DNA from: Ananas comosus
Taxonomy: Eukaryota; Streptophyta; Magnoliopsida; Poales; Bromeliaceae
DNA: 64,000 nucleotides
NCBI RefSeq assembly: GCF_001540865.1
Contig: NC_033639.1
Span: 3,186,188-3,250,187 of the forward strand
Direction of reading: 5' to 3'
Shown here: piece after piece, positions 1-11,452 of the stretch
Layout: the number at the start of each line of letters is the position of its first letter
Position numbering within the stretch: the first letter of the stretch is position 1
The notes under the pieces: generated by a model
Database searches by the model: none
What the model saw: only the letters and a program-made list of their open reading frames with translations
What the model was told of the DNA's origin: nothing
Translations under genes and position numbers: made by a program

Positions 1-455
1 CGCTCCTAAGTGCATGTTTAGTCGACGTGTATAGTTCGCTTTTTGTATATCATGCTTTAATTCATCGATTAGCATCTTGAATGTAATATGAATGTAGAAG
101 CATGCTGCAATGAATATTTATATTATACATGTTGGACTTGAAATTTGACTTAGGAGAAAACCTGCGTTTTGACCCGTCATATGCTTAAACTACCAGATTT
201 AGCTATAGGAGCCGAGATTCGATTGTATCGTTGCAGTATCAGTGCGATGGATACCTAGGGTAGTTTAGAAAGCATTTACGCTCGTGCTGGGATGCCGAGC
301 TTATTCTTCAGCAGAGTTTAGGCTGTTTCGGGTCGTTGGGTGCCGTTCGGGTTAGCGGTGGACCGAGATTCTTGTTTTGGTCAGAAATTGTGCCGAGGGC
401 ACGTGGGTTTGGTTTGTAGACCTGTTTTGACCCTATTCACTTGACTTTGGCTAGN

Positions 456-490
<35 letters not shown>

Positions 491-1865
491 TTATTTATTT
501 ATTTATTTATAAATATAATGTATTTTAATTATATATAGGCTTTAATTTAATTTGGACTATTATTGTTGGCCTATAAAATAAATCCAACAAGTACAATCGT
601 GCAATTGAGCCCAACTCTAAATTTACATAACACACTCTCTCTTTCAGACTTTCACTGTTACACATAACTCTAAAACATGATAACTTTCAAATTCTCAAAT
701 TCCTAATTTTTTTCCCCTCTTTCTCTCTCTCTTTCTCGTTCTCCCTCAGACCCTCACCCACTCAGGCAGTCACCCTAGCTCACATTTCTTGCAATTATTT
801 TGTATTTTGAACTATCGGACATGTTGTATCAAATTGTAGGTAATGTTATATAAAAATTAAACTATTGATTATATAATGTCGAGAATTTCAATCGGCTCGT
901 TTAGAGCTCGAGCTTGGCTCGACTCGAAATTAGGCTTGCTTGAGCTCGGCTCGAATTAATCTCAAGCCGAGCTTGAGCCTAGATTTAGGCTCGAAATTAA
1001 TTTCAAGCCGAATTTGAGCTGACATAAGCTCGTCGAGCTCGGCTCGTTTCCACCCTTAACTTTGGCTAGTTGGAGCCTGATTGAGCTCGACAGAGATACG
1101 CTGCATACTCGGTTGGGTAGCGCCCACGAGTGCCACTCCGGAGTCAGGCTTTGTGCTTTCGCGTTGGTGTCGCTCATGCCGGTTGGACTTACTCTACACG
1201 GACCAGTTAGTGTGGATAGAGCTGGATAGTCGCAACTGGGCAAGGACGGGTGTGTTCACAGTCCCAGGGACGGGTACGTCTACAGTCCCGATTGGATTGG
1301 GTCAGATTGGACATTTCCTACAGTTGGTTAGTGTAGAGCATGATAGTGTAGTATTTGATAGCGGTAGATTTTATTCCTGCATTTACTACTATTCTTGCTC
1401 CCTTCTGTAGACTTAGTGGGTGGACCGATGTTGTTTTGGGCGGTACCCACTGAGGACTACTTGTTTTTACAGTAGTTCTCACGTCCTGTTGTTACTTCAT
1501 TTTTGCAGAGCCATCGTCTTCGGCTGCTGCTATTGCTGATCAGGATTGAGGCAAGGGCGTCGCGAGTTAGAGCCCTACCGACAAGCCGAGCTAGGGGTGC
1601 CCTACTGCAGGTAGTAGTTTTGTTGGAGTTCATGTACTTACCTACCTTTAACTCGCCAGTGCGAGTAGTTTTTGTGTATCTTGGATTTTGGGGTATGTAT
1701 ATGGAACTCAGTTGGTTTTCTCCATTTCTCCTAGCAGCTCTATACTACTGTTTGTAGTATTGTTTGATTTACAGATACAGCTATCGCTTCGTATATAGGG
1801 AAAATTCCTTTGTATACGGCGGATTTGTTCGCGCGCCCGGGGAACGTGTAATCCGGGGCGTGACA
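1..1865 (+). repeat. 5' LTR of element A, partial, with an insertion
   Basis: It matches 7910-9160 of the 3' LTR from base 1, ends in TGACA at 1865 and is followed nine bases later by the primer-binding site. It is 614 bases longer than the matching part of the 3' LTR because of an insertion at 456-1069. The LTR start lies off the window. It contains no real gene. Confidence 0.93.
456..1069 (-). mobile_element. Retroposon-like insertion in the 5' LTR of A
   Basis: This 614-base block is absent from the 3' LTR. It is flanked by the direct repeat ACTTTGGCTAG (445-455 and 1059-1069), taken here as an 11-base target-site duplication. Read on the minus strand it starts GGGTGGAAACGAGCC, carries GAGCTCGAGC-type repeats and ends in an AAAT/TA simple-repeat tail. 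A variable-length duplication plus a simple tail suggests a SINE or truncated LINE. No coding region is seen. A single N at 456 lies in the TA tail. Confidence 0.7.
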
Positions 1866-1873
1866 GATTAAGT

Positions 1874-1885
1874 TGGTATCAGAGC
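1874..1885 (+). promoter_or_regulatory. Primer-binding site of element A
   Basis: TGGTATCAGAGC matches the 3' end complement of plant initiator Met-tRNA. It lies nine bases after the LTR terminus and would prime minus-strand DNA synthesis. Confidence 0.9.
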
Positions 1886-2164
1886 TTAGTTGTAGGTCGT
1901 TGGGACCTAGAAACCCTAAGTTTCACAAACCTTAGGAAGGCAAGACGTGAGAGGCGTGATTTATCGCGAAAGTCAACGATTTGTTGTTCTAACTCCTCCT
2001 AGAGTGGAGTGAGTGATTGGAGGAGTTCCTGTTTTGTCCTGAAAAATTATGTTGGCTGCAGACGACATAATTTTGGGGAGAAACGGGGGCCGCCTTCTAG
2101 ACTTTCGTTTGATTGGGTCGAGAGTGTTTTGTTGTATCTGACCCCTGTTTTGTTCTTTACAGCT

Positions 2165-3540
2165 ATGTATCGTTGCCGAGGCCGACCGTCGTTGCGGGAG
2201 CGTGCGCAGTTGGCGCAGGATCGTGCTAGATCTCATAAGATGCCTTAGCAGGCAGAGGCGAGTGCACCCCTAGTTGTAGAGCAGAGGGCCCGACCGGAGG
2301 CGAGTGCATCTCCGGATTTGAGTGCACAGTTAGCCACTCTGACAGAGGTGACGAGACGGCAGGGGGAGTTATTGGAGAGGATGTGCGAGAGGTTGGTTGC
2401 GCCCCAGAGTTCTGTACCGAGAGTACCAGAGTCGCCAGTTCCACCCCCGACTACTCTAGTGACAGCACTAGCTGCAATAGTTCCTCCATCGGCAGCAGTT
2501 CCAGTAGCGCCAGTTGCGCCTGCTAGGGGGCCAGTATCGTTGACTGAGGCCGAGCAGGAGCGGTGGACGGAGAGGTTAGCTCGTTTTCGCCGATTTGACC
2601 CACCGATCTTCGATGGCAGAGGCACTGAGGCCTGGATTGTTGAGGGATGGGTCAGTGCGATGGAGAAGTTATTCGAGGATCTGTTCGTTCCAGAGTAGGA
2701 GCAGGTACCTTTGGGAGTACACTGTCTGTCAAGTGATGCACATGATTGGTGGCGGAGAGCAAGGCGAGACCAGGGACTGGTGGCGACGTAGTTGAGGTGG
2801 GATGAGTTCTGTGGAATGCTGTATGGGATGTATTTCCCCAACAGCATGAAACAGAAGATCGAGGAGGATTTGAAGAGGATCCAGCAGGGTAAGCGGACAG
2901 TTCAGGAGTATGTTCGGGAGTTTACTAGGTTCCTGAACTGTGTTCCGTTCGTGGCTAGAGACGAGGCACATAGGGTCTACTTGTTTGAGCAGGGATTGAG
3001 ACCCGATCTTTTCAGTTTCGTTAGGGCGCAGAGGTCGAGGACTCTGGATGCGTCCATTGAGCAGGCATTATGGGAGGAGAGAGGAGAGGTGTCGCTGAGA
3101 GAGAGGGCTCAGGGGCCGAGACCGAGCCAGAATAGGAAGCGCCCAGCTCCAAACAACGGAGGCCAGTCGAGTAGCAGACGTCCGCCGAGGCCTCCACAAT
3201 CGCGTTCTCAGGGTAGTGGTTTCTCGGGACGCCAGCGATCCAGGGACTCTCGTCAGAGGGGACAGCCAGAGAGGACGCCACAGTGTGTGATCTGCGGAGG
3301 ACCACACTGGCCCAGACAGTGTGAGCAGAGGGAGGGCCGGTGCTACCGGTGTGGTCAGCCGGGACACATGAGAGCAGCTTGTCCTCGAGCAGCATCTCCA
3401 GCACCATCATCAGCTTCAGCTCCACTAGCACCTCAGCAGTCATTCAGAGCAGCGCCGAGTTACCGCCAGGAGGATAGATCATCCATGCCGCGACAGGGTG
3501 AGCGGCGACAGCAGGCTCCGAGTGGTAGAGTCTACGCAGC
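2165..3540 (+). pseudogene. gag: Element A gag, broken by three stops
   Basis: The capsid/nucleocapsid region starts at the ATG at 2165 (MYRCRGR), after an untranslated leader. One frame runs through to pol but is cut by TAG codons ending at 2248, 2698 and 2791. At least the first two look like CAG-to-TAG changes. Numbering from the Met at 2792, a retrotransposon gag domain ([11 protein letters not shown]) is followed by a basic, Arg/Ser/Gln-rich stretch and a CCHC knuckle (C184, C187, H192, C197; [14 protein letters not shown]). The knuckle binds RNA in the particle. Gag and pol share one frame with no separating stop, as is usual for plant chromoviruses. Translation is lost, so this copy is non-autonomous. 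Confidence 0.88.
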
Positions 3541-6238
3541 TCAGGTGGAGGACTCTACAGCAGCCGACCGAGTGGTGGCAGGTATCACTTTGATTTCAGG
3601 CATTCGTACTCGCACTCTTTTTGATACCGGTGCCACGCATTTTTTTGTTAGCCGAGCATTTGCATTGTTGCATGGTCCAGAGTTAGGGTCCTTGTCACAG
3701 GCACGAGAGGTGCAGATCCCCGACCATGTCTTGCAGGTTACAGAGTGTTGTTGGTCCTGTCCGGTGCAGTTAGACTCTTGGATCATGCCCGCAGACCTGT
3801 TGGTGTTTGGGCAGCTGCAGGACTTCGACGTAGTGCTCGGTATGGATTGGTTGGCGCGGTACTATGCTACTATTGACTGTGGAGCGAGGATTGTGATGTT
3901 CCGCGAGCCAGGCCAGGAGGAGTTCACCTTTAGAGGCTGCAGGAGCACGTTGTTTGCCACTTGGATATCTTCGGCGAGGGCTCGACAGCTGATGAGTAGA
4001 GGATGTGTTGCTTTTCTAGCGACTGTGACAGAGGTGCCTACGGCGTTGCCGGGACTCGAGGATATCCCTATAGTCCGCGAGTTTTCGGACGTGTTTCCCC
4101 CGGAGTTGACGACGATGCTGCCGGAGAGGGAGATAGAGTTTGTGATTGATGTAGTTCCTGGAACTGCACCAATCTCAAAGGCGCCTTACAGGATGGCACC
4201 GGCAGAGCTGAGAGAGCTAAAGGTGCTGCTTCAGGATCTGATGGATAGAGGGTTTGTGAGACCTAGTGTGTCGCCTTGGGGAGCGCCGGTGTTATTTGTA
4301 AAGAAGAAGGATGGTTCGCTCAGGTTATGTGTTGATTACCGGGAGCTGAATAAAGTGACCATCAAGAACAAGTATCCTCTGCCGCGCATTGATGATATCT
4401 TGATATACTCTCGGAGCGATGCCGAGCATGAGGAGCACTTGAGGATTGTGCTACAGCTTCTGCGCGAGAAGAAGTTGTATGCCAAGTTAAAGAAGTGCGA
4501 GTTCTGGCTACGGGAGGTTGCTTTCTTGGGCCACGTGATTTCAGCTGAGGGCGTAGCAGTGGACCCGAAGAAGATTGAGGCGATTCGAGATTGGCCTAGA
4601 CCGACGACGGTGACTGAGGTACGGAGCTTCCTGGGACTGGCAGGATATTACCGTCGGTTTGTGGAAGGCTTTGCGAAGCTTTCCACACCCCTCACGCGCT
4701 TGACGCGGAAGGGGATTCGTTTTGTCTGGAGCGACGACTGTCAGAGGAGCTTTGACGAGTTGAGATTGAGGTTGATGTCGGCTCCTATCCTTGCCCTTCC
4801 TGTTATGGGCGAAGGATTTGTGATCTACAGTGATGCATCGCACAGTGGACTTGGTTGCGTGCTGATGCAGCATGGTAGGGTGATTGCTTATGCTTCACGG
4901 CAGTTAAAGGATTATGAGAAGAATTACCCTACGCATGACTTGGAGCTTGCCGCGGTGGTTTTTGCTTTGAAGCTCTGGCGGCATTACTTGTACGGCGAGC
5001 ACTGCGAGATTTTTACTGATCATAAAAGTCTCAAGTATCTGTTCACCCAAAAGGAGTTGAATTTGAGACAGCGCCGGTGGTTGGAGTTGCTGAAGGATTA
5101 TGACATCAGTATCCAGTATCATCCCGGCAAGGCGAATGTGGTGGCAGATGCGTTGAGCAGGAAGGCAGTGCAGAGCTTGAGTATGTTGATCACTCGGCAG
5201 AGACCGTTACTCGAGGAGCTGAGACGGCTGGGACTCGAGGTAGTGTCCCCTGGATTTACTGCGAGATTGATGTCTATGATCTTGCAGCCCACTCTGTTAG
5301 ATAGGATTCGAGAGAAACAGAGTGGGGATCCACACTTGTCGAGGATTCGAGAGCAGCTTGAGAGGGGACAGGCTGAGGGCTTTGTTGTGGACAGTTCGGG
5401 AGTACTGCGGTACAGGGACCGACTGTGTGTACCTATGGATTCAGAGATCCGAGAGGACATCTTGAGAGAGGCTCACTGTTCACCTTATACGGTTCACCCC
5501 GGTGGAACCAAAATGTATAAGGATTTAAAGGCTCAGTTTTGGTGGAATGGAATGAAGAGGGACATTGGTAGATTTGTGGCTCAGTGTCTGACTTGTCAAC
5601 AGGTAAAGGCCGAGCATCAGGTACCTGCTGGCAAGCTTCAGAGTCTACCAGTGCCCGAGTGGAAATGGGAGCAGATCACGATGGACTTTGTCGTCGGATT
5701 GCCGAGAGCACAGGGTGGTTTTGATGCGATTTGGGTGATAGTGGACAGACTGACCAAGTCTGCTCACTTCTTACCAGTGCAGACCACTTGGTCCAGAGAG
5801 AGACTCGCTCAGTTGTATTTGGATGAGATAGTGAGGTTGCATGGCATGCCCACTTCGATAGTATCCGACCCGGACCCGAGGTTCGTATCGCACTTTTGGA
5901 GGAGTCTTCAGACGGCCTTGGGCACTCAGTTGCAGTTCAGCACAGCATTTCACCCACAGACAAATGGTAAGTCAGAGCGGACTATTCAGACTCTAGAGGA
6001 CATGCTGAGGGCATGTGTCTTGGACTTTGGAGGAGGGTGGTATCGGCATTTGAGACTGGTTGAGTTTGCATACAACAACAGCTATCAAGCGAGCATCCAG
6101 ATGGCTTCGTTTGAGGCGTTGTATGGACGCAGATGTCGATCCCCTTTGTTTTGGAGTGATGTGGGTGAGAGGATGACGCTTGGGCCTGAGATTCTGATCG
6201 AGGCTGAGGAAAAAGAGTCAACAGAGGAGCTATGCTGA
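3541..6238 (+). pseudogene. pol: Element A pol: protease, RT with deletion, RNase H, integrase
   Basis: Residues are numbered from 2792. The aspartic protease has DTGA at D278. The RT shows VDYRELNKV (first catalytic Asp D515) and then jumps from PRIDD at 533-535 straight to ILIYSRSD. About 80 residues, including the fingers/palm core and one copy of the catalytic DD motif, are missing in frame. RNase H has YSDASHSG (D681) and TDHKSLKYL. Integrase keeps the HHCC finger (H895, H902, C932, C935) and the catalytic triad D965, D1026, E1062 with D-35-E spacing. The frame ends at 6238 because of a small deletion near 6212. RT activity is certainly lost; the integrase core looks sound. Confidence 0.92.
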
Positions 6239-6239
6239 T

Positions 6240-6695
6240 ACCCGGAGACGAGACTTGGAGTTCCAGGTGGGAGATCATGTTTTTCTTAAACTCTCGCCGT
6301 CCAGAGGGATTCGCCGATTTGGAGTACGTGGAAAGCTTAGTCCACGTTTTGTAGGCCCTTTCGAGGTATTGAAGCGAGTCGGGCCAGTTGCTTACAGGAT
6401 TGCTCTACCACTACGGCTAGCCGGCATTCACGATGTTTTCCACGTCTCGGCTTTGAGGAAATATGTGTTCAACCCCTCCCACGTGATTCACTTCACTCCG
6501 CTTCAGATTGGCGAAGACCTGAGTTATGCGGAGCGACCGGTGCGGATTCTGGCTCATGAGTCGAGGGAATTGCGCAACCGGGTCATACCCTTTGTAAAGG
6601 TGCAGTGGAGTAATCATGAGGAGCGGGAAGCGACTTGGGAGCCGGAGACGGTAATGAAGGAGTCTTACCCCTACCCGTTTGAGGCCCTGGATTAA
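6240..6695 (+). pseudogene. Element A integrase C-terminal and chromodomain-like tail
   Basis: This continues pol in another frame after the break near 6212. It contains the GDHVFLKLSPSRGIRRFG and GKLSPRFVGPFEVLKRVG stretches of the integrase C-terminal domain, then DVFHVSALRKYV and a tail with KVQWSNHEEREATWEPE. The aromatic/acidic signature of that tail is typical of the diverged chromodomain of plant chromoviruses, thought to guide integration into heterochromatin. It ends at TAA just before the polypurine tract. Confidence 0.88.
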
Positions 6696-6730
6696 AGTAT
6701 GTTTTCAGTTTCGCGGACGAAACTTTTTGT

Positions 6731-6742
6731 AGTGGGGGAGGA
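6731..6742 (+). promoter_or_regulatory. Polypurine tract of element A
   Basis: A purine-rich run (AGTGGGGGAGGA) ends exactly at the TG that opens the 3' LTR, where plus-strand synthesis would be primed. Confidence 0.88.
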
Positions 6743-9160
6743 TGTAGTGTTCCTGAGCTTTGGATAGGATTGGCTTCAGTATTAGTGACTGGTCGACATC
6801 TCTGGAGAGTGTCGGACTGAGTCGGAGTCAATTCCGCATGAATTGGATGCATAATTGGACTCGACGCACTCAATTAAGCAAAACTGGAGTTTTGCCAGTT
6901 TCGAGCACCCAGAACATTTTTAGGGTCGCCCAGAAACGAGTGTTGAATTTAACTGAAACTGAAAGCCAATTCGGATCCCATGTTCTGGGCGCCCAGATGT
7001 GGGTTCGAAAATTCGACATCGTGAATATCGCTTGCTTCGACGCGTGGCAGGCGGTAGGTGAGTTCCGTCGGAGCCATTTACGGGCGCAGCACACAGCGAG
7101 CGGAGAGTTCGAGGAGCCCGTTTTGTGCAGGCTGGATGTTCTGGTCGCCCAGAACATGGTTCCGGGCGCCCAGAAACGCCCGTTTCTGCAGGGACACTGG
7201 ATAGCAGCTTGAGTTCCTGAGGCTTTTTGGATCATTCTAACTCACTATAAATACCTGGTAAACACCCCTTTGCTGCTCTTTTCATCCCTTCTTCACAGAA
7301 AAGTCTCTTTTAGCATCTCTACCCTCGGATTTGCCTCAAATTGCATCAAACTTCCATTGATTCAACTTGATGGAGTGCTGATTCTGCAGTTCTTCAGCGA
7401 CGACCTCCAGTGTATTGGCTCGTGCGCGACGTAGGAAGGTCGGATTTCGACGAAACTTGGTTTGCTGGATTCTAGACTTCCAAAGAAATCCACGAAGACA
7501 TTAATTGCAGATTTTGGTTGAGGTTAGCTTGGTCGAACTGAGATTTTTCTGGACTGCTGTTGGCTTTGAGCTGAAAATAGAATTTTTGAGCTTTTCTTGA
7601 TGCTATCTTTGTTGCCAGTGGGATTTTGGACCTGAGTTGGATCACCCCTCAGAATTTGCTGGTTTTGGAACTGTACTCACCTAATTTGTAGATCATTAGG
7701 TGAGTTTTGACATTGGAATTGAGAAGTCCAAGCTTAAGTGCTGAAATTGGATTTTTATTAGTGGTTTTTGGTGGATTTGAGGTTTAGATCCTGATTGTGG
7801 ATCTTTGCTGGCTGTAAGCTTGTGCGACTGGTTCCAGCAAGGTGTCCCGCAGCTGAGTGACCTTCTTGCTGCCAGGATTTTGCTCTCGAGGTGGGTGTAT
7901 CATCGGTTTCGCTCCTAAGTGCATGTTTAGTCGACGTGTATAGTTCGATTTTTGTATATCATGCTTTAATTCATCGATTAGCATCTTGAATGTAATATGA
8001 ATGTAGAAGCATGCTGAAATGAATATTTATATTATACATGTTGGACTTGAAATTTGACTTAGGAGAAAACCTGCGTTTTGACCCGTCATATGCTTAAACT
8101 ACCAGATTTAGCTCTAGGAGTCGAGATTCAATTGTATCGTTGCAGGATCAGTGCGATGGATACCTGGGGTAGTTTAGAAAGCATTTACGCTCGTGCTGGG
8201 ATGCCGAGCTTATTCTTAAGTAGAGTTTAGGCTGTTTCGGGTCGTTGGGTGCCGTTCGGGTTAGCGGTGGACTCAGATTCTTGTTTTGGTCACAGATTGT
8301 GCCGAGGGCACGTGGGTTTGGTTTGTAGACCTATTTTGACCCTATTCACTTGACTTTGGCTAGTTGGAGCCTGATTGAGCTCGACAGAGATACGCTGCAT
8401 ACTCGGTTGGGTAGCGCCCACGAGTGCCACTCCGGAGTCAGGCTTTGTGCTTTCGCGTTGGTGTCGCTCATGCCGGTTGGACTTACTCTACACGGACCAG
8501 TTAGTGTGGATAGAGCTGGATAGTCGCAACTGGGCAGGGACGGGTGTGTTCATAGTCCCAGGGACGGGTATGTCTACAGTCCCGATTGGATTGGATCAGA
8601 TTGGACATTTCCTACAGTTGGTTAGTGTAGAGCATGATAGTGTAGTGTTTGATAGCGGTAGATTTTATTCCTGCATTTACTACTATTCTTGCTCCCTTCT
8701 GTAGACTTAGTGGGTGGACCGATGTTGTTTTGGGCGGTACCCACTGAGGACTACTTGTTTTTACAGTAGTTCTCACGCCCTGTTGTTACTTCATTTTTGC
8801 AGAGCCATCGTCTTCGGCTGCTACTATTGCTGATCAGGATCGAGGCAAGGGCATCGCGAGTTAGAGCCCTACCCGACGAGCCGAGCTAGGGGTGCCCTAC
8901 TGCAGGTAGTAGTTTTGTTGGAGTTCATGTACTTTCCTACCTTTAACTCGCCAGTGCGAGTAGTTTTTGTGTATCTTGGATTTTCGGGTATGTATATGGA
9001 ACTCAGTTGGTTTTCTCCGTTTTTCCTAGCAGCTCTATACTACTGTTTGTAGTATTGTTTGATTTACAGATACAGCTATCGCTTCGTATACAGGGGAAAT
9101 TCCTTTGTATACGACGGATTTGTCGGCGCGCCCGGGGAACGTGTAATCCGGGGCGTGACA
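6743..9160 (+). repeat. 3' LTR of element A
   Basis: It is 2,418 bases long, opening TGTAGTGTTCC and closing GGGCGTGACA. It holds a TATA-like TATAAATACC near 7247, a hairpin module (CCCACTGAGGACTAC and GTAGTTCTCACGCCC, about 8740-8780) followed by an acceptor-like TTTTTGCAG, and near its start four copies of a 12-base palindrome. No coding region is credible. Confidence 0.93.
6900..7185 (+). repeat. Palindrome cluster in U3 of element A
   Basis: CTGGGCGCCCAG (6985-6996) is a perfect palindrome. Near copies lie at 6922-6933, 7141-7152 and 7162-7173. The cluster sits in the first 450 bases of the LTR, the same place where other LTR families in this window carry clusters of a different palindrome. 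Confidence 0.8.
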
Positions 9161-10021
9161 TCTCTCCCTCACACACCCTCTCATATCTCTCTCTTTCTAG
9201 AAGAAGGAAAGGAAGAAAGAGAAGAAAAAGGAAAGGAAGAAAAAGAAGAAGAAGGAGAAGAAGGTGGAGAAGAAGGCAAAGGAAATAAGCAACTCCCTCT
9301 CCTTCACCATTAGCTTGAGGAAAGTGAAGCTTTAGAGGTAAGCTTCAACCTCTTTCATGGTAGAACCCTAAGTAGGGTTTAGAATGACCTAAGATTGGTT
9401 TTGTTGGGATTTTTAGAGGATAACAAGCTTGTTTTTGCTTGTGGAAGAGATCAAACCAAGGGTTTTTTGTATATATGAAAGCTAGAGCACCCAAATTTGG
9501 GGCTTTTGCATTGGAGGGGTTTCGATTAAAATTGATTGTGTAGAAACCTAATTGGGGGTATTTCCGATGCGTTGGTGTGCTCAGTTCGTTGAAACGAAAA
9601 GGCTATGCGAAGATATTGACAAAAAGGTCGATTTTGGTACAGATTGACCTAGCACGCGGAATAGGAGTCCGAAAATTTCGAAAAATTAACCGTAGCACCC
9701 TAGCAAGCCTACGAGGTGGGTGGTGCTATCCAAACTCTTTGGAATTCCCTTTATGTCTAATGTGTCACTTATTGAGCATATATATATATATTGTTCCATG
9801 CATAGTAGGGTGATTGAAGTGATAATTATGTGAATGTTTGCATGTGTGAGTACAAATGCATTATAAGATGGTTGAGAACCAATAAGAATTGTAAAAACCC
9901 TATATGTGCATATATGGTGACAAGAACTTATACTAAGTTAAAGAACAAGCGGCATTATGACATAAGGACAATGTGGCATTGAGATATCGAGTACTAGAGT
10001 TATATACCTAGTAAAGTAGCA

Positions 10022-10150
10022 TCAAAAGTGTGGCATCAAAGAACAAAAGCTAGAGTTAACATCAAGTGTGGCATTAAAGAACAAAAGCTAGAGTTAGCAT
10101 TAAGTGTGGCATTAAAGAACAAAAGCTAGAGTTAGCATCAAGTGTGACAT
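10022..10150 (+). repeat. Tandem repeat, three units of about 38 bases
   Basis: Units begin GCATCAAGTGTGGCAT and end AAAGCTAGAGTTA. It is local amplification within the family B LTR, with no coding potential. Confidence 0.8.
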
Positions 10151-10594
10151 AAAGTATACTAGAGTTAGTATAATGACATGATCGAAAACAAAAAATGCAA
10201 AGAACATGAGATTGAGACACAATGACATACAACCTTAGAGTTAAGGATCATTTGTGCATAATTTCCTTATAGTTAAGGAACGGATTGAACTGGACATCCT
10301 TAGAGTTAAGGATTGGATCATACTCACTATAAGTCCTTACTCGAGGGCGGTAGCTCCCCCTCGAGCGATGTGCTCCGGAGTTGTCATCACTGGGTTGGTG
10401 CTGTTCCCTAGAGGACCGTCCCCGTTGAGTCGTAGGAGTCTCCTCGACGAATTGGAATTTTGAGTTGGTGAGTTATTGAGGCGAAACCCACGAGTTAGCC
10501 ATGAGATTGAACAAGAGATCAAAGAACTTGCATTCTTCATGAGTATTATATTGAGCATCCCTATTGATAGCTTTGTTCAGACATATTAGTTGCA

Positions 10595-10599
10595 TTTGT
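10595..10599. repeat. Target-site duplication, left, of element D
   Basis: TTTGT directly precedes the TG end of element D and is repeated right after its other end at 16316-16320. Confidence 0.92.
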
Positions 10600-11375
10600 T
10601 GTCACACCTCGAGACCGCTACCAATTTAGTGCGGCCTGGGCGCGTCGAACAGACGCCGAACGGACAGGACCTCCCCTGTCCGCCCAAGGCTAACCAGCAG
10701 ATCATGTATAAAAATTTACCTAGGAATCAATTCATAAATACACGATCACAAGGAGCACCACCAGTGCTAACAACCAAGAGCAAGATACGAGTATTAAGCA
10801 TACAAGTAGGTAAAGAGAGAAACCTTTATTTATTACATTCATTCAACTAAATACATTTGATTTCATCTTTTACATTCTTCCAAAATATAAATACAAGCAC
10901 TCGAACCTCACCCTATACATCATCTACTCTCAAATATAAATAAAAGGTAGAGCTAATGCAAAAAGGTAGGTGACTAATGCAACTAGGGCGCTAAGCCCTT
11001 ACCGCGATCCTCGCGCTCTCCGGGGACACCCGAGCTCAAACCTGCGAAAAGTGGGGTGAGAACTATCTTCCATAGTTCCCAGTGGGTTCGGCCGCCGACT
11101 CCGCCGGTCTCCCCACTAGGTCCAAGTGGGCACGAGTAGATAAGCAAATAGATAGATATAGAAAGCTGTAGAAACAGATAATGAAACTATTCTACTGTGC
11201 CCGAATCATATATATAAAGGATGCATGCATAATGAAATAGATAGTTCAACTGGCTCTTCATATGTCCAAAAAGGTAAGGCTATTTACTGGTTCATCAGTC
11301 TCGTGGCTTACTCAAGGATCCATCCATTACTCACCTAGCCGTCTCGATCACCACACATCCGAGACCGTCTGCGAG

Positions 11376-11452
11376 ACCCCAAATAGGCCATCCCTTGGGA
11401 CCCCAAGTAGGCCATCCCTATCCCATGGGACCCCAAATAGGCCATCCCTCGT
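11376..11452 (-). repeat. Short tandem repeat in LTR D
   Basis: There are three imperfect units of GGGACCCCAAATAGGCCATC (plus-strand reading), spaced 22-30 bases apart. Confidence 0.75.

Larger units (their letters stand above)
1..9160 (+). mobile_element. Element A, Ty3/gypsy LTR retrotransposon (5' end off window)
   Basis: Two LTR copies flank gag-pol. The window opens inside the 5' LTR: base 1 matches base 7910 of the 3' LTR. The order is LTR, Met-tRNA primer site, gag, protease, RT, RNase H, integrase, chromodomain-like tail, polypurine tract, LTR. That order and the tail type point to a chromovirus of the Tekay/Del kind (inference). By eye the LTRs differ at about 30 of 1,250 aligned bases, so the insertion is fairly old. 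The sequence right of 9160 resumes an unrelated LTR (family B), so A is nested inside B. Confidence 0.93.
9161..10599 (+). repeat. Family B LTR, middle part
   Basis: It is similar to the middle of the solo LTR at 36371-38868 (CTCTCATATCTCTCTC, then a GAA-rich tract, then the GGCGGTAGCTCCCCCTCGAGCG region). Its first part lies left of the window, beyond element A. It breaks off at 10599, where element D is inserted, and resumes at 16321. The short frames here are simple-sequence artefacts. Confidence 0.85.

Noticed and set aside
9007..9313. Basic Lys/Arg-rich frames at 9007-9313
   Set aside because: They cross the junction of LTR A into a GAA-rich tract of LTR B, so no single gene can be there.
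10022..10150. CRISPR-like array
   Set aside because: Three direct units of about 38 bases without distinct spacers, in a plant LTR; it is a tandem repeat.
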